A stretch of DNA of 64,000 nt from CAZPZZ01 sp964591245. Lineage in GTDB: Bacteria; Acidobacteriota; Vicinamibacteria; Vicinamibacterales; UBA8438. A program made the translations under genes and the position numbers. The stretch's first letter is position 1, and the number at the start of each line of letters is the position of its first letter. Location of the stretch: assembly GCA_964591245.1 (NCBI GenBank), contig CAZPZZ010000004.1:1-64000 (forward strand). Reading direction: 5' to 3'. Shown one piece after another: positions 27,219 to 35,970 of this stretch. The notes under the pieces were generated by a model. It was given only the letters and a program-made list of their open reading frames with translations. It did no database searches and was not told the origin of the DNA.

Positions 27219-28568
27219 ATGAGGCCGACCGGTAGCATCCGAGGCATGTTGGCTCTGACTTTGGTCACGATCGTCGCACTGCTCGCGCCGTCAAACGCGG
27301 CATTGGCCCAAAGCGACGTGACTCCAACGTATTCAAAAGACGTCGCACCGATTTTTCGCGATAAGTGCGAGGCCTGTCACCGCCCTGGTTACATCGCGCC
27401 CATGTCGCTGCAAACCTACGCAGAGTCACGGCCCTGGGCCCGCTCGATCAAGAACCGGGTCGAAACACGGCAAATGCCACCTTGGCACATCGACAAGTTC
27501 GTGGGCATTCAGGAATTCGACAACGACCGCTCCCTGAGCGAGTCGGAAATCGAGACCATCTCGCGGTGGGTCGACGGCGGCGCTCCTCGGGGCAACCCTG
27601 CGGACATGCCTCCTCCCGCTGTCTTTGCCGATGATGACGTATGGAACTTTGCGGATCGCTTTGGCGGACCACCTGACCTCGTCGTCCATTCCACCCCATA
27701 CACCATGCCGGCCCTCGCACAAGACCACTGGTGGAAACCGGAGGTTCCGACGGGCCTGAACGAAGACCGCTGGATTCGGGCCATCGAGATCAGACCGTCA
27801 ACCGTAGCCGGACGTCGCATCACCCACCATGCGTTGGCGCGGTTGCAGCAGGAAGAAGATGAAGGCGCTCTCGGCGCGGCGTCAGACATCGGCCCAGGCT
27901 TGCTCATGGAGTGGGCCGTCGGTAAGCAGGGCGAGATCATGCGCGAGAACAGCGGAAAGTTGATCAAGAAAGACTCTTCCATCGTGTGGGATGTCCATTA
28001 CTCGTCTGCCGGCGAGGAGATTACCGACACCGTTGAGCTCGGCCTCTACTTCTACCCCAAGGAACAGCCACCGAAATATCGTCAGGTCTTATCGGCGTGG
28101 AGCTCTCTCGAAGGCGGCAGCGCAAACCTATCGATTACGCCAAACTCGATCACAGCAACCGAACGGTTCCACGTACTCCGCCAGAATGGCCGGCTTGAGA
28201 ATTTCCAGCCACATATGCATCTGCGAGGCAAAGGCATGCAGATGACAGCAGTGTTTCCAGATGGCACGAGCCAAGTCTTGAGCCGTGTGAGTAACTTTAA
28301 CTTCAACTGGCACAACAACTACGTCTATGCCGACGACGCGGCGCCGCTACTGCCCAAAGGAACGGTGGTCGCGGTGAAGTCCTGGTACGACAACACATCC
28401 GCCAACCGCGCTAACCCTGATCCCAACCAATGGGTGGGTTACGGAGACCGGACCGTGGATGAAATGGGACATGCATGGGTCAATGTCACCTACATGGATG
28501 ACACCGACTTCGCCGCTGCAGTGGCGGAACGTGAGGCAAAGGCCGAGACGACCGAAGGTGACGAATAG
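27219..28568 (+). CDS. Exported heme c / copper monooxygenase-like protein
   Basis: A 449-residue exported protein with GAGGAGG upstream of the ATG and a signal peptide ending near ALAQ. Residues about 38-130 are a small cytochrome c-type domain with CEACH (Cys50, Cys53, His54) and candidate axial Met in RQMPPWH. The C-terminal 300 residues resemble the type II copper ascorbate-dependent monooxygenase (PHM-like) fold: candidate copper ligands are HHAL, HMHLRGKGM, FNWHNNY and MGHAW. The reaction is unproven; by family it would hydroxylate a substrate carbon using two copper sites, with the heme as a possible electron donor. It precedes a secreted partner gene. Confidence 0.78.
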   Translation: MRPTGSIRGMLALTLVTIVALLAPSNAALAQSDVTPTYSKDVAPIFRDKCEACHRPGYIAPMSLQTYAESRPWARSIKNRVETRQMPPWHIDKFVGIQEFDNDRSLSESEIETISRWVDGGAPRGNPADMPPPAVFADDDVWNFADRFGGPPDLVVHSTPYTMPALAQDHWWKPEVPTGLNEDRWIRAIEIRPSTVAGRRITHHALARLQQEEDEGALGAASDIGPGLLMEWAVGKQGEIMRENSGKLIKKDSSIVWDVHYSSAGEEITDTVELGLYFYPKEQPPKYRQVLSAWSSLEGGSANLSITPNSITATERFHVLRQNGRLENFQPHMHLRGKGMQMTAVFPDGTSQVLSRVSNFNFNWHNNYVYADDAAPLLPKGTVVAVKSWYDNTSANRANPDPNQWVGYGDRTVDEMGHAWVNVTYMDDTDFAAAVAEREAKAETTEGDE

Positions 28569-28606
28569 CCATCACCCAGGATCCGATCATTGCCGTTACA
28601 TAGCCT

Positions 28607-28632
28607 GAAACCGGGGCGCTTACCCCGGTTTC
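28607..28632 (+). terminator. Perfect 10-bp hairpin between two genes
   Basis: GAAACCGGGG (28607-28616) pairs perfectly with CCCCGGTTTC (28623-28632) around a six-base loop; three further pairs extend it outward with one G-T. No T-run follows, so it is not a textbook intrinsic terminator. It may attenuate transcription or protect the 3' end of the upstream message. Confidence 0.45.
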
Positions 28633-28677
28633 GGGTCGTGGCCGATCGTGTGCTGTAGGGAAGAAGGAGACTGTTTT

Positions 28678-29511
28678 ATGTGGGTCTTTCGTGTGGCAGC
28701 ATGGATTGTGGTGCTCTTGGTGGGCATTGCCGTTCTACCAGCCACGGCGCAAGTGCCAAAGACGCTCCAGGCATTTGGCGCGCCTGTATATCCAGCGTTT
28801 GAAGGCTGGTATCAGAATGCCGACGGGTCGGCCACGATTCTGATCGGCTATTTCAATTCCAATCAGACCCAAACCGTCGACTTACCCATCGGCGAATTGA
28901 ACCGATTTTCCCCCGGCCCTGAAGATCGCGGCCAACCGACACGCTTTGAACCGGGTCGGTCATGGGGCGTGTTTAGTGTTGAGGTTCCGGGTGATTTCGA
29001 TGGTCAGCTGAGTTGGACGCTTGTCGCCAACGAAAATCCAATTAACATTCCCTTCCACCTCGAAGCGCCGTACTTCGTGGAACCCTTCCGCGACGCATCG
29101 AACAACAACGAGCCGCCGACCATCAAGTTTGCTCCGGACGGCACCTCCTTCACCGGCCCGCCCGCAGGAATTGCCCATACCGCCACTGCGACCATTGGCA
29201 CGCCAGTGGACGTAGGTATCTGGCTGACCGATGTAGTACCCGATACGAATGTACGCGAGAATCCTCGTCGGCGACGCCCCGCCATGAGCCTACGATGGTC
29301 AACGCTTCGTGGGCCTGGCCAGGTAGAGTTCGACGAATCAGTACAGGACTTTGAGGATGCATCGCCCCAGACGACCATGACCACTGTTACATTCGACGTA
29401 GCAGGCGAATATTGGCTTCGGGCCGAGGCCCTGGACTCAACGGGTGAGGGAGGCAGCGGGTTCCAGTGCTGTTGGACGTCAGCAATCGTCAAGGTGGACG
29501 TCACCCCCTAG
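28678..29511 (+). CDS. Exported protein of unknown function, partner of the heme/copper protein
   Basis: A 277-residue protein. ATG 28678 follows GAAGGAGACTGTTTT and begins a signal peptide (VVLLVGIAVLPATAQ). The mature part appears entirely beta-rich, with YPAFEGWYQNADGSATILIGYFN at the start and a C-terminal Ig-like segment (VTFDVAGEYWLRAEALDSTG). Two adjacent cysteines occur near the end (QCCW). I do not recognise a characterised family. Its position 110 bp downstream of the heme c/copper protein suggests a functional link. A hairpin terminator follows 30 bp after the stop. Confidence 0.7.
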   Translation: MWVFRVAAWIVVLLVGIAVLPATAQVPKTLQAFGAPVYPAFEGWYQNADGSATILIGYFNSNQTQTVDLPIGELNRFSPGPEDRGQPTRFEPGRSWGVFSVEVPGDFDGQLSWTLVANENPINIPFHLEAPYFVEPFRDASNNNEPPTIKFAPDGTSFTGPPAGIAHTATATIGTPVDVGIWLTDVVPDTNVRENPRRRRPAMSLRWSTLRGPGQVEFDESVQDFEDASPQTTMTTVTFDVAGEYWLRAEALDSTGEGGSGFQCCWTSAIVKVDVTP

Positions 29512-29541
29512 ACTGAACTCTTTCCCTCACGATTCAGGAAC

Positions 29542-29583
29542 AGGGGCACGGATCCTCACGGTCCAGTGCCCCTTTCCTCTTTA
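29542..29583 (+). terminator. Rho-independent-type terminator
   Basis: AGGGGCAC (29542-29549) pairs with GTGCCCCT (29566-29573), and GGA/TCC extends the stem inward with one bulged A. The hairpin is followed by the T-rich run TTCCTCTTTA. It lies just after the stop of the secreted protein at 28678-29511 and should end that transcript. Confidence 0.7.
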
Positions 29584-29783
29584 TACCAGCCGCTCGGGCG
29601 ACAGCCGCAACCGCTCAGGTGATACGAGCTTCCACAGTGTTACGGTGCCGCACTACGATTTCCGCGAAATCGTCAAGAGGGGAATATTTTCGGTCGAATC
29701 TGAGTCTACGAAGATAACGGCATTCGGAGCCCGTCGCCTCAAGCACGCGACACGTCCGCCGGACCGACATTGTCGTCCAGACC

Positions 29784-30431
29784 ATGGGCACTTATACTGC
29801 CGTCATCGTCGTGCCGCACGTAGATCAGGTGGACACTGGATCCCTCCGCCGCCAGCTGGATCCGGACCGAACGCTTGTCGAAGAAGCGCAAGCAGGAAGT
29901 CCCGATGCATTTGAAACGCTGGTGAGGCTCTATCAAGTCCGGATCGTAAACTACGTATCGGCTATCGTTAAAGATCTCGGCGAGGCGGAAGATGTCGCTC
30001 AAGAAACGTTCGTGCGCGCCTACAGGTCGCTCAAGCGTTTTCGGTACGAAAGTTCGTTCAAAACATGGCTCTACACCATCGCGACGAATACGGCCCGCAC
30101 CGCCCTTGAACGCCGCGGACGACGGGAACGAGTCCATGATCAGAGCCTCGACGACGCCGATCATCCGGTGAGTTCCAACCATGTTCCGGCTGAAGGCCCA
30201 GACGCCGAGACGACACTCGTGACACGAGACGCTATAGACCGCGCATTGGCAACCCTCTCAGAGGAACTCCGGATTGCTGTGGTCTTACGTGATGTCGATG
30301 GCCTCGATTACAAGGAAATCGCCGCAGTCACTGGTGTCCCGATCGGAACCGTGGAATCTCGAATTTTTCGTGCAAGGCAACGGCTCCGCCCCTTGCTGAG
30401 CTCGGTGCATGTCGAGGCACGAAGACGTTGA
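29784..30431 (+). CDS. ECF-type RNA polymerase sigma factor
   Basis: A 215-residue sigma-70-family protein of ECF (group 4) size. Region 2 is at about residues 40-105 (DAFETLVRLYQVRIVNYVSAI, AEDVAQETFVRAYRSL), and region 4 at about 150-205 (LSEELRIAVVLRDVDGLDYKEIA, then GTVESRIFRARQRL, the recognition helix region). There is no sigma 1.1 or region 3. The stop overlaps the beginning of the anti-sigma reading frame, the common arrangement for an ECF sigma and its membrane anti-sigma. No clear ribosome site precedes the ATG at 29784, so the true start could be slightly internal. Confidence 0.92.
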   Translation: MGTYTAVIVVPHVDQVDTGSLRRQLDPDRTLVEEAQAGSPDAFETLVRLYQVRIVNYVSAIVKDLGEAEDVAQETFVRAYRSLKRFRYESSFKTWLYTIATNTARTALERRGRRERVHDQSLDDADHPVSSNHVPAEGPDAETTLVTRDAIDRALATLSEELRIAVVLRDVDGLDYKEIAAVTGVPIGTVESRIFRARQRLRPLLSSVHVEARRR

Positions 30432-30442
30432 AAGAAACCGTC

Positions 30443-30916
30443 ATGCGCTGTGAAGATTATGAACGTTTGATAGTCCGCCACCCGGGGGCGCGGATCTCAT
30501 CGGACGAGGAGCAACACCTGCAGCGCCATCTGAACGAATGCGGGGAGTGTCGAGAAGCGTTGGCGGCACAGCGACAGGTATCAGACATACTAGCTAGACG
30601 TTCGACGGCAATGGTCTCCCCTGACTTTGCGAACCGCGTCATGGCAGATCTCCCCGTCAATCCAGCATGGCTAGAACTCCTGAATTGGCAACGGTGGACA
30701 TTCCGACTGGCCCCAGTGGCCGCGACACTCGTGCTGGTAGCAGTGCTCGGATTTGGCGAGACAGAAGCCACCCGGCCACTGGAATTTTCCGATCTGGTCG
30801 TCGACTGGGTCGCGGATGACGGAACCGGTCCAGAAACGCCAGGGCTTGACCTGCTGTGGCAAGAAACGGACGTCGTCGAGACCTGGCTCGAAGTGGCGTT
30901 GACCACAAGTCCATGA
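30443..30916 (+). CDS. Zinc-finger (ZAS) membrane anti-sigma factor
   Basis: A 157-residue protein. The N-terminal ZAS domain has HLNECGEC (His29, Cys33, Cys36), the HxxxCxxC zinc motif of anti-sigma factors. A single transmembrane helix follows (FRLAPVAATLVLVAVLGF, about residues 88-105) with a short extracytoplasmic tail of about 50 residues. By family it sequesters the ECF sigma factor encoded directly upstream until an envelope signal triggers release. TTG at 30428, overlapping the sigma stop, is an alternative start giving five more residues. Confidence 0.88.
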   Translation: MRCEDYERLIVRHPGARISSDEEQHLQRHLNECGECREALAAQRQVSDILARRSTAMVSPDFANRVMADLPVNPAWLELLNWQRWTFRLAPVAATLVLVAVLGFGETEATRPLEFSDLVVDWVADDGTGPETPGLDLLWQETDVVETWLEVALTTSP

Positions 30917-30959
30917 CCTCCGCGCGGGAACAAGGACATCTAGAGCAGAAGGGCACGTG

Positions 30960-31457
30960 ATGAACGGCACGATGATGCGCCTCTGGGCCGGCCTTTTCGT
31001 GCTCGTGGTTTTCGTGGGCGGACTCGCCGCTGGATTCGTTGTTCGTCCCATGCTCTCAAGCGCCTTCTCCTATAGAAGTCCCCGGCCTGCCTTCGAGCCC
31101 GGGCCACGATTTGCTCGTGGGCCACGAGGTGCTCGTCGGCCACGAGTCACAGAGCGCTTACTCGACCGGATCGCGACGCAGATCGCCCTGACCCCAGATC
31201 AGCGTCAACAACTCGAAGCAGTATTTGAAAACCGCCGGCAACGGTTCCGAAGACTCGACGAGGACATTCGTCGGCAATTCGAGACCGAGCAAGAGCAGAT
31301 GACAATGGATATCGCAACAATCTTGACCGCCGAGCAAATGGAAGTCTTCGAGAACGAAATCATCCAGATGCGGCGTGATCGTCGCCGCCCTGAACGATTC
31401 CGCGGTCCCCCGCAACGACCGGAAGAATCACGTAGGCCTCCACCGTGGTTCCGCTGA
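30960..31457 (+). CDS. Spy/CpxP-like periplasmic protein (LTxxQ type)
   Basis: A 165-residue membrane-anchored or exported protein. ATG 30960 has AAGGG at good spacing. A hydrophobic segment (LWAGLFVLVVFVGGLAAGFVV) is followed by an Arg/Pro-rich linker and a helical domain with two LTxxQ motifs (LTPDQRQQLE and LTAEQMEVFE) about 50 residues apart, the hallmark of Spy/CpxP and periplasmic heavy-metal sensor proteins. The C-terminus is Arg/Pro-rich. The gene follows the sigma/anti-sigma pair by 43 bp and is likely a member of their regulon, as Spy-like chaperones often are. Confidence 0.82.
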   Translation: MNGTMMRLWAGLFVLVVFVGGLAAGFVVRPMLSSAFSYRSPRPAFEPGPRFARGPRGARRPRVTERLLDRIATQIALTPDQRQQLEAVFENRRQRFRRLDEDIRRQFETEQEQMTMDIATILTAEQMEVFENEIIQMRRDRRRPERFRGPPQRPEESRRPPPWFR

Positions 31458-31727
31458 CTTCTCAGGCACAGATCCCCCCCATGAGCACACTCCATACGGG
31501 AAAAGCGGGCCCGTCAAGGCCGTCTCCCATTACTGCCCACGCAAACTGATCCTCACGGCCATGTTTCAGGCTCTTCCATTTCCTGTACCAGACAACGATC
31601 TGACAGGCTTGACGTCCGGATGTGTTTGCCGGTGCAACGCGCGAGACATAGTCACGTGGTACATTGACGTCGCCACGCAGCATGCGTGGTGCCGCTGGTG
31701 GCTCTCAACACTGTGAGACAAACTCGT

Positions 31728-32708
31728 ATGACGGAACGCAAAACCGGACTTGCCGTAGAACAGGAACTGATTTCACCGCTACTCATGAGGTTCCGGCTGC
31801 AACCCGAACCCGGGAGTCCATTTCACAACTACACAGCGGGGCAATACATCGCCTTGCGCCGGGACGATTGTAAGTTGACACGTAAGACCGGATTCGCGCC
31901 AGACGGAAAAGCCACCTACGAACCAGAACTCGATCCGTGGGGACGACAAACGCTCGGCCCCGTGACCCATGCATACTCGATTGCCTCTGCCCCTTCTGAG
32001 ACCGCTGAGTTTGGGTGGCTCGAGTTCCTCGTGGCACTCGAATACGGCATCCATGGCCTACCTGGACGACTGAGTGAAGCGCTCTTTGGAATGAACGACG
32101 AGGCCGGTTGCGAAGTATCGTACATGGATCGCTTCGCAGGCGATTTTACGCTCGAAGCGAGAGTAAAACAGGCCGAGAACGTCTTGATGGTCGGCACCGG
32201 TACGGGCGTGGCACCATTTGTCTCAATGATGAAGGAACTGCACGCGCGGGCGGACCCGGGAAACGACCGCCGGTATACACTGGTCCATACGCATCGCACC
32301 GAGGCAGAACTCGCCTATCACAAAGCACTCTTCGACATCGAAGTCGCCGGTCGGGTCGACTTCGTGTACATACCGACGCTCAGCCGCCCCACGGCCACAA
32401 CCGCGACGGGCCAGCGGGTCGGCCAAGGACGCGCGAGCAACGTCATTCGACACCTTTACGACTTGCCAACGACGGAACAGGACAAACTCGCCAACGCCCG
32501 CGGCGAAGTCGCCGTCGCTGCCGCCAACTTGGCCCTCGAACGTCTGGTGCATCCCGTCCTCCCCAACCATCTATCGACGTCAGAACTGAAGACTCGCATC
32601 GAACCAAGTCAGTCGGTTCTCCTCGCCTGTGGGAACCCGGCGTCCATGGCCGACCTCCAGTCCACGGCGGCGCACCTGGATCTACGGTGTGAACAGGAAG
32701 CCTGGTAG
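31728..32708 (+). CDS. FAD/NAD(P)-binding oxidoreductase (ferredoxin-NADP reductase fold)
   Basis: A 326-residue flavoprotein of the FNR superfamily. AGQYIAL and THAYSIASAPSE (RxYS-like) mark the FAD-binding barrel; VLMVGTGTGVAPFVSMM is the NAD(P) pyrophosphate loop; LLACGNPASMAD is the C-terminal nucleotide-binding block. Two insertions relative to a basic FNR are visible, one after the first FAD motif and one of about 60 residues before the last block. No iron-sulfur cysteine cluster is present. Electron partner unknown. ATG 31728 is chosen as start; the ribosome site is weak. It follows the sigma-factor cluster by 270 bp and may be separately transcribed. Confidence 0.82.
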   Translation: MTERKTGLAVEQELISPLLMRFRLQPEPGSPFHNYTAGQYIALRRDDCKLTRKTGFAPDGKATYEPELDPWGRQTLGPVTHAYSIASAPSETAEFGWLEFLVALEYGIHGLPGRLSEALFGMNDEAGCEVSYMDRFAGDFTLEARVKQAENVLMVGTGTGVAPFVSMMKELHARADPGNDRRYTLVHTHRTEAELAYHKALFDIEVAGRVDFVYIPTLSRPTATTATGQRVGQGRASNVIRHLYDLPTTEQDKLANARGEVAVAAANLALERLVHPVLPNHLSTSELKTRIEPSQSVLLACGNPASMADLQSTAAHLDLRCEQEAW

Positions 32709-32911
32709 CGTAAGACGCGGTGAATTCGCATGGAGACACCTGGGGACTTCACGTCTTCGCGAGACTGACCAGAGGACGTCCTCACGAAAACCACACGGTC
32801 ACGGCAGAGCCCACAACAGAGCCACGATCAATTTTTTGGGTATAAAGCCGGCCCCCAATGGAACCGCCGTAACTGGTACAGAACGACGGGGTCATCCCGA
32901 TCGCAGAATAC

Positions 32912-33343
32912 TTATGTGGAAAACGTGACCGTGTCGGTGATCTGCAAACCGTGCTCGAGGGTCTTATGTACTGGACATCGGCGAGCAACTTGCAGCAATT
33001 GGTCGCGCTCAACCGAGGTCAAATCTCCGTAGACGGTAATCTGACTCTCGATCTGGTTGACCAGCCCATCTGGACGTCCGTCGCAGTTGACACAATCGTC
33101 TGAGTGCACCCTGTCGCACTCTAGGATGACATCGACACCTGCCAGTGGAATATTTTTCTGCGTCGCATAGAGACGCAACGTCATGGCCATACACGCGGCA
33201 AAGCTACCAAGCAGAAACTCGTAGGGAGTTGGCCCACTGTTCGCGCCACCCGCCTCCGGCGGCTCATCGCTCCGCCAGAGAAATTGGCGAGATCGGATAT
33301 CGACCGCGGTACCGCTCTTCAGCGAGGCTTTGATCGTCGCCAT
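32912..33343 (-). CDS. OsmC/Ohr-family protein
   Basis: A 143-residue protein of the OsmC family. The two conserved cysteines are present: Cys51 in SFAACMAMTL and Cys123 in ARRCPVHKTL. An additional DDCVNCDG pair lies between them, as in a known OsmC subgroup. Family members reduce organic hydroperoxides through these thiols, but this subgroup is less studied. Cytoplasmic, no signal peptide. It is convergent with the flavin oxidoreductase gene. Confidence 0.9.
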   Translation of the reverse strand: MATIKASLKSGTAVDIRSRQFLWRSDEPPEAGGANSGPTPYEFLLGSFAACMAMTLRLYATQKNIPLAGVDVILECDRVHSDDCVNCDGRPDGLVNQIESQITVYGDLTSVERDQLLQVARRCPVHKTLEHGLQITDTVTFST

Positions 33344-33636
33344 AATGGCTTCTTCTCAAATAAGGCCAGCCCCGAGCACTCTGACTCGATGCCCTAACGT
33401 AACCGGCACCACCACAACGGCAACGACTACATGGGCGACAACAAGACCGCATGACACACCCCGTGCGGCAAGCCCGGAGCGCCAGTATACAAGGATTCAC
33501 AACTTGTCTCTTGGACAAGACTGGCCCTCCGAGCGATGTCCTGCACCTCTGGTCTGTTGAACAGTACCTACCGATAGAATCACCGGCGCGGTGACGGTCC
33601 CAGGCTCAGACAAACAGGAAACTCAATTACTCCCAC

Positions 33637-34488
33637 TCACTCGCGCACGGTAAGACGAACGTTCAATGCCATGGTCTGGCCACGACGCACGTCAACGTCG
33701 GTTACGTACGTGTGGTGACCTTCACTCCGCACTTCCAATCGATGACGCCCCTCACCAACCACAAGCTCAAGCAGTTCCCCATCCGAACTAAGCCACTGTT
33801 CTCCGTCAACGAAGACAAGAGCCCCGAATGGCTGCACGCGGATGGCCAAGGTTCCGAATCCGGCGTTCTCGGCAACCTCAACCGTCGACTGCCTGGTCGT
33901 CACCGGAAGCGGCCGACCAGACAAGGGCTGCAGAGCATTGTTCTCAGTCTCCATTGGCTCTGGCGGAACCGGTGGTGAGGGATTGGCCTCACCTGGCACC
34001 AAACGTTCCATCTCATGCTTGATGTGATACGTCGACCCGATCGCCAGGTAGAAGCGCTCCTCCACTCCCCGATAGCCCGGATGCCGAAGGGAAATCTCGT
34101 GCTCACCCGGCGGTAAATGGAGGCGCTGAAAAAATCCATCGTAGCTGTCGACGACCCCGGCGTAATAGCCGTCAACGTAGACCTCTGTTTCTACGGGTTT
34201 CGTCTCGATTCGGACAGAACCGACCTCGCGAGCCAGAGCCCCATAATGCGGATATGGCCGCCAAAAATCGTAAAACGGACTGTAATAGTAGGGGCTGTAA
34301 AAGCCAACTCGCGGGCCTGACCACACTCTGGTGTACAGCCGCCGCGCAGGCCTTACGTGGGAGACTGGCGGTCGACTCGGACGCCGTACAGCCCGACGAC
34401 GTTGAGCATCAACCTCGACCATCCACCCTGACATCACCAGCCCCGCGACGATGCAGCTCGCACTAATCAGTTTTTTGGCAACAGACAC
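33637..34488 (-). CDS. Exported protein with two PEGA domains
   Basis: A 283-residue protein. GTG 34488 is preferred because AAGGAGG lies six bases upstream and a signal peptide follows (LISASCIVAGLVMSGWMVEVDAQ); a longer frame from 34542 lacks both. After a basic, Tyr/Pro-rich stretch (FYSPYYYSPFYDF) come two PEGA units: GSVRIETKPVETEVYVDG with GEHEISLRHPGYR, and GTLAIRVQPFGALVFVDG with GRHRLEVRSEGHH. PEGA domains are small surface or periplasmic beta modules of unsettled role, often in S-layer or kinase-linked proteins. No enzymatic domain is seen. Confidence 0.82.
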   Translation of the reverse strand: MSVAKKLISASCIVAGLVMSGWMVEVDAQRRRAVRRPSRPPVSHVRPARRLYTRVWSGPRVGFYSPYYYSPFYDFWRPYPHYGALAREVGSVRIETKPVETEVYVDGYYAGVVDSYDGFFQRLHLPPGEHEISLRHPGYRGVEERFYLAIGSTYHIKHEMERLVPGEANPSPPVPPEPMETENNALQPLSGRPLPVTTRQSTVEVAENAGFGTLAIRVQPFGALVFVDGEQWLSSDGELLELVVGEGRHRLEVRSEGHHTYVTDVDVRRGQTMALNVRLTVRE

Positions 34489-34873
34489 CAATACCCTCCT
34501 TGCAAGCGCGTTGCTCGCGCTCTGCAATTGCAGATAGTGCAAACAGCGTTCCGAAAAGCATTCGCCAGCGCGATGGTCCGAATCTGCTCACAAACACTCC
34601 GCGCACGTGGACTTGAGCCCGCCCGACCACTGCACAGTCCCCCTTCTCCGATGGAGTCAACAGACCCGGTTGTCACTTTCCCAGGCACGCACCTGTCCTC
34701 TCTCTGTGACACGGTCACGTGTGGGTAAGGCCGGACCGGATGTTGCGCGCCACCACGACAACAGAAGTTGGTTCCTGAAGATTCAGTGGACGCCGACGTA
34801 CGCCGGGCGAAGGGTGATACGAATGGTGTGAGAGGGGTGGGCCTATCGTCGTCCCGAAACCTACCGCGCCTCG
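34489..34873. other. Intergenic region, no gene seen
   Basis: A 385-bp stretch between the 5' end of the PEGA gene and the 3' end of the CNNM-type gene, both on the minus strand. It should hold the PEGA gene promoter. I see no RNA gene, terminator with a T-run or clear repeat. Short open frames here overlap on both strands and show no ribosome site or recognisable protein features. Confidence 0.5.
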
Positions 34874-35911
34874 CTACGTCAGAGACCTTGCATCCGGCAT
34901 TTCTCGCTGCTGACGGGCGAAGGCACGCAAATCGGCAACCTGGTCGAATTCATCAACGATCTCGCGACCGAGGATCTCCTCGAGCACATCTTCGAGCGTG
35001 ACGATACCGCTGATGCTTCCAAACTCGTCGGTCACGACCATCAAATGCTGACGCTGCTCGAGCGCAGTCCGGAGCAGGTAATCCAACTTCGCCGTTTCGA
35101 CCACGAAATGCACCGGTCTCATCAACTGGTCGAGTGTCGTGTCGAACTCGTCTTTCGCAGCCGCACGAAGAATGTCACGCCGATACACGATACCAACGAT
35201 GTCATCTGGATTCTCGTCGTAAACGGGAACCCGACTATGTTGGAGTAGTTGCTCCTCGCTAGCCGCGTCAACCAGACTCGTACCAGTCTGCAAGGTAAAC
35301 AACACTGTACGAGGGGTCATGATCTCCGCAGCCGTTTTCGCATCAAGCGCCAGCACGTTGCTAATCACGTCGGCCTCGTGAGGCTGGAAATCTCCGGTAC
35401 TCAGCCCCCGCCGCACCATCAGCAGAAGATCCTCATCCGAAACCCGTTCGTTCTGGTGGCCTGCGGCCACCAATCGAGTCACCAGGCGGCTGAGCCAAAT
35501 GATCGGCGTACAGATGAACACTAACGCCATTAACGGGCGCGCTATGGGACCTGAGAGTTGCCTGGCATAGATCACGCCGGCCGTCTTCGGGATAATCTCC
35601 GAAACAAGCAGAATCGCCAGGGTAAAGGCCGCAGAAAAATAGCCGATCCAGATCGAGCCGAAAACGTTGGACGCAATAGCACCGGCCAGCGCAGCCCCAC
35701 CCGTATTAGCAACCGTATTTAGCGACAGTATGGCCGCAATGGGCCGGTCGACATGCGAGCGCAGAACTCGCAAAATCGGGCCGCTCGGTTTCCCAGCTCG
35801 CTCCAGCGCGTCGATTTGCGAGAGCGGTACCGAATAGAGAACCGCTTCAAAAAGTGAGCAGGCCGCAGAAGTCAGCACCACCAGCGCGACGACAACAGCG
35901 AGTTCAAGCAT
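34874..35911 (-). CDS. CNNM/CorC-type membrane protein (DUF21 + CBS pair)
   Basis: A 345-residue protein with an N-terminal DUF21 transmembrane domain (LAVVVALVVLTSAACSLFEAVL, LSLNTVANTGGAALAGAIAS, FTLAILLVSEIIPKTAGVIYA, PLMALVFICTPIIWLSRL) and a cytoplasmic CBS pair (AAEIMTPRTVLFTLQ to DEFGSISGIVTLEDVLEEILG). The C-terminal CorC_HlyC domain of longer members is absent. CNNM/CorC proteins are linked to Mg2+ (and Co2+) export or homeostasis. ATG 35911 is chosen as start because it lies directly before the first helix. It follows hflC by 59 bp, probably in one operon. Confidence 0.88.
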   Translation of the reverse strand: MLELAVVVALVVLTSAACSLFEAVLYSVPLSQIDALERAGKPSGPILRVLRSHVDRPIAAILSLNTVANTGGAALAGAIASNVFGSIWIGYFSAAFTLAILLVSEIIPKTAGVIYARQLSGPIARPLMALVFICTPIIWLSRLVTRLVAAGHQNERVSDEDLLLMVRRGLSTGDFQPHEADVISNVLALDAKTAAEIMTPRTVLFTLQTGTSLVDAASEEQLLQHSRVPVYDENPDDIVGIVYRRDILRAAAKDEFDTTLDQLMRPVHFVVETAKLDYLLRTALEQRQHLMVVTDEFGSISGIVTLEDVLEEILGREIVDEFDQVADLRAFARQQREMPDARSLT

Positions 35912-35970
35912 GACTGACTCTATGACCAGAAAGCGGACGGGACGTGGCCTACCACCACGCCCCATCAACG

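Noticed and set aside
32709..32911. Possible bidirectional terminator between the flavoprotein and OsmC genes (AAGAC.../GTCTT with GTGAA/TTCAC)
   Set aside because: The two short stems are separated by an asymmetric bulge and a long loop, with no T-run; too weak to call.
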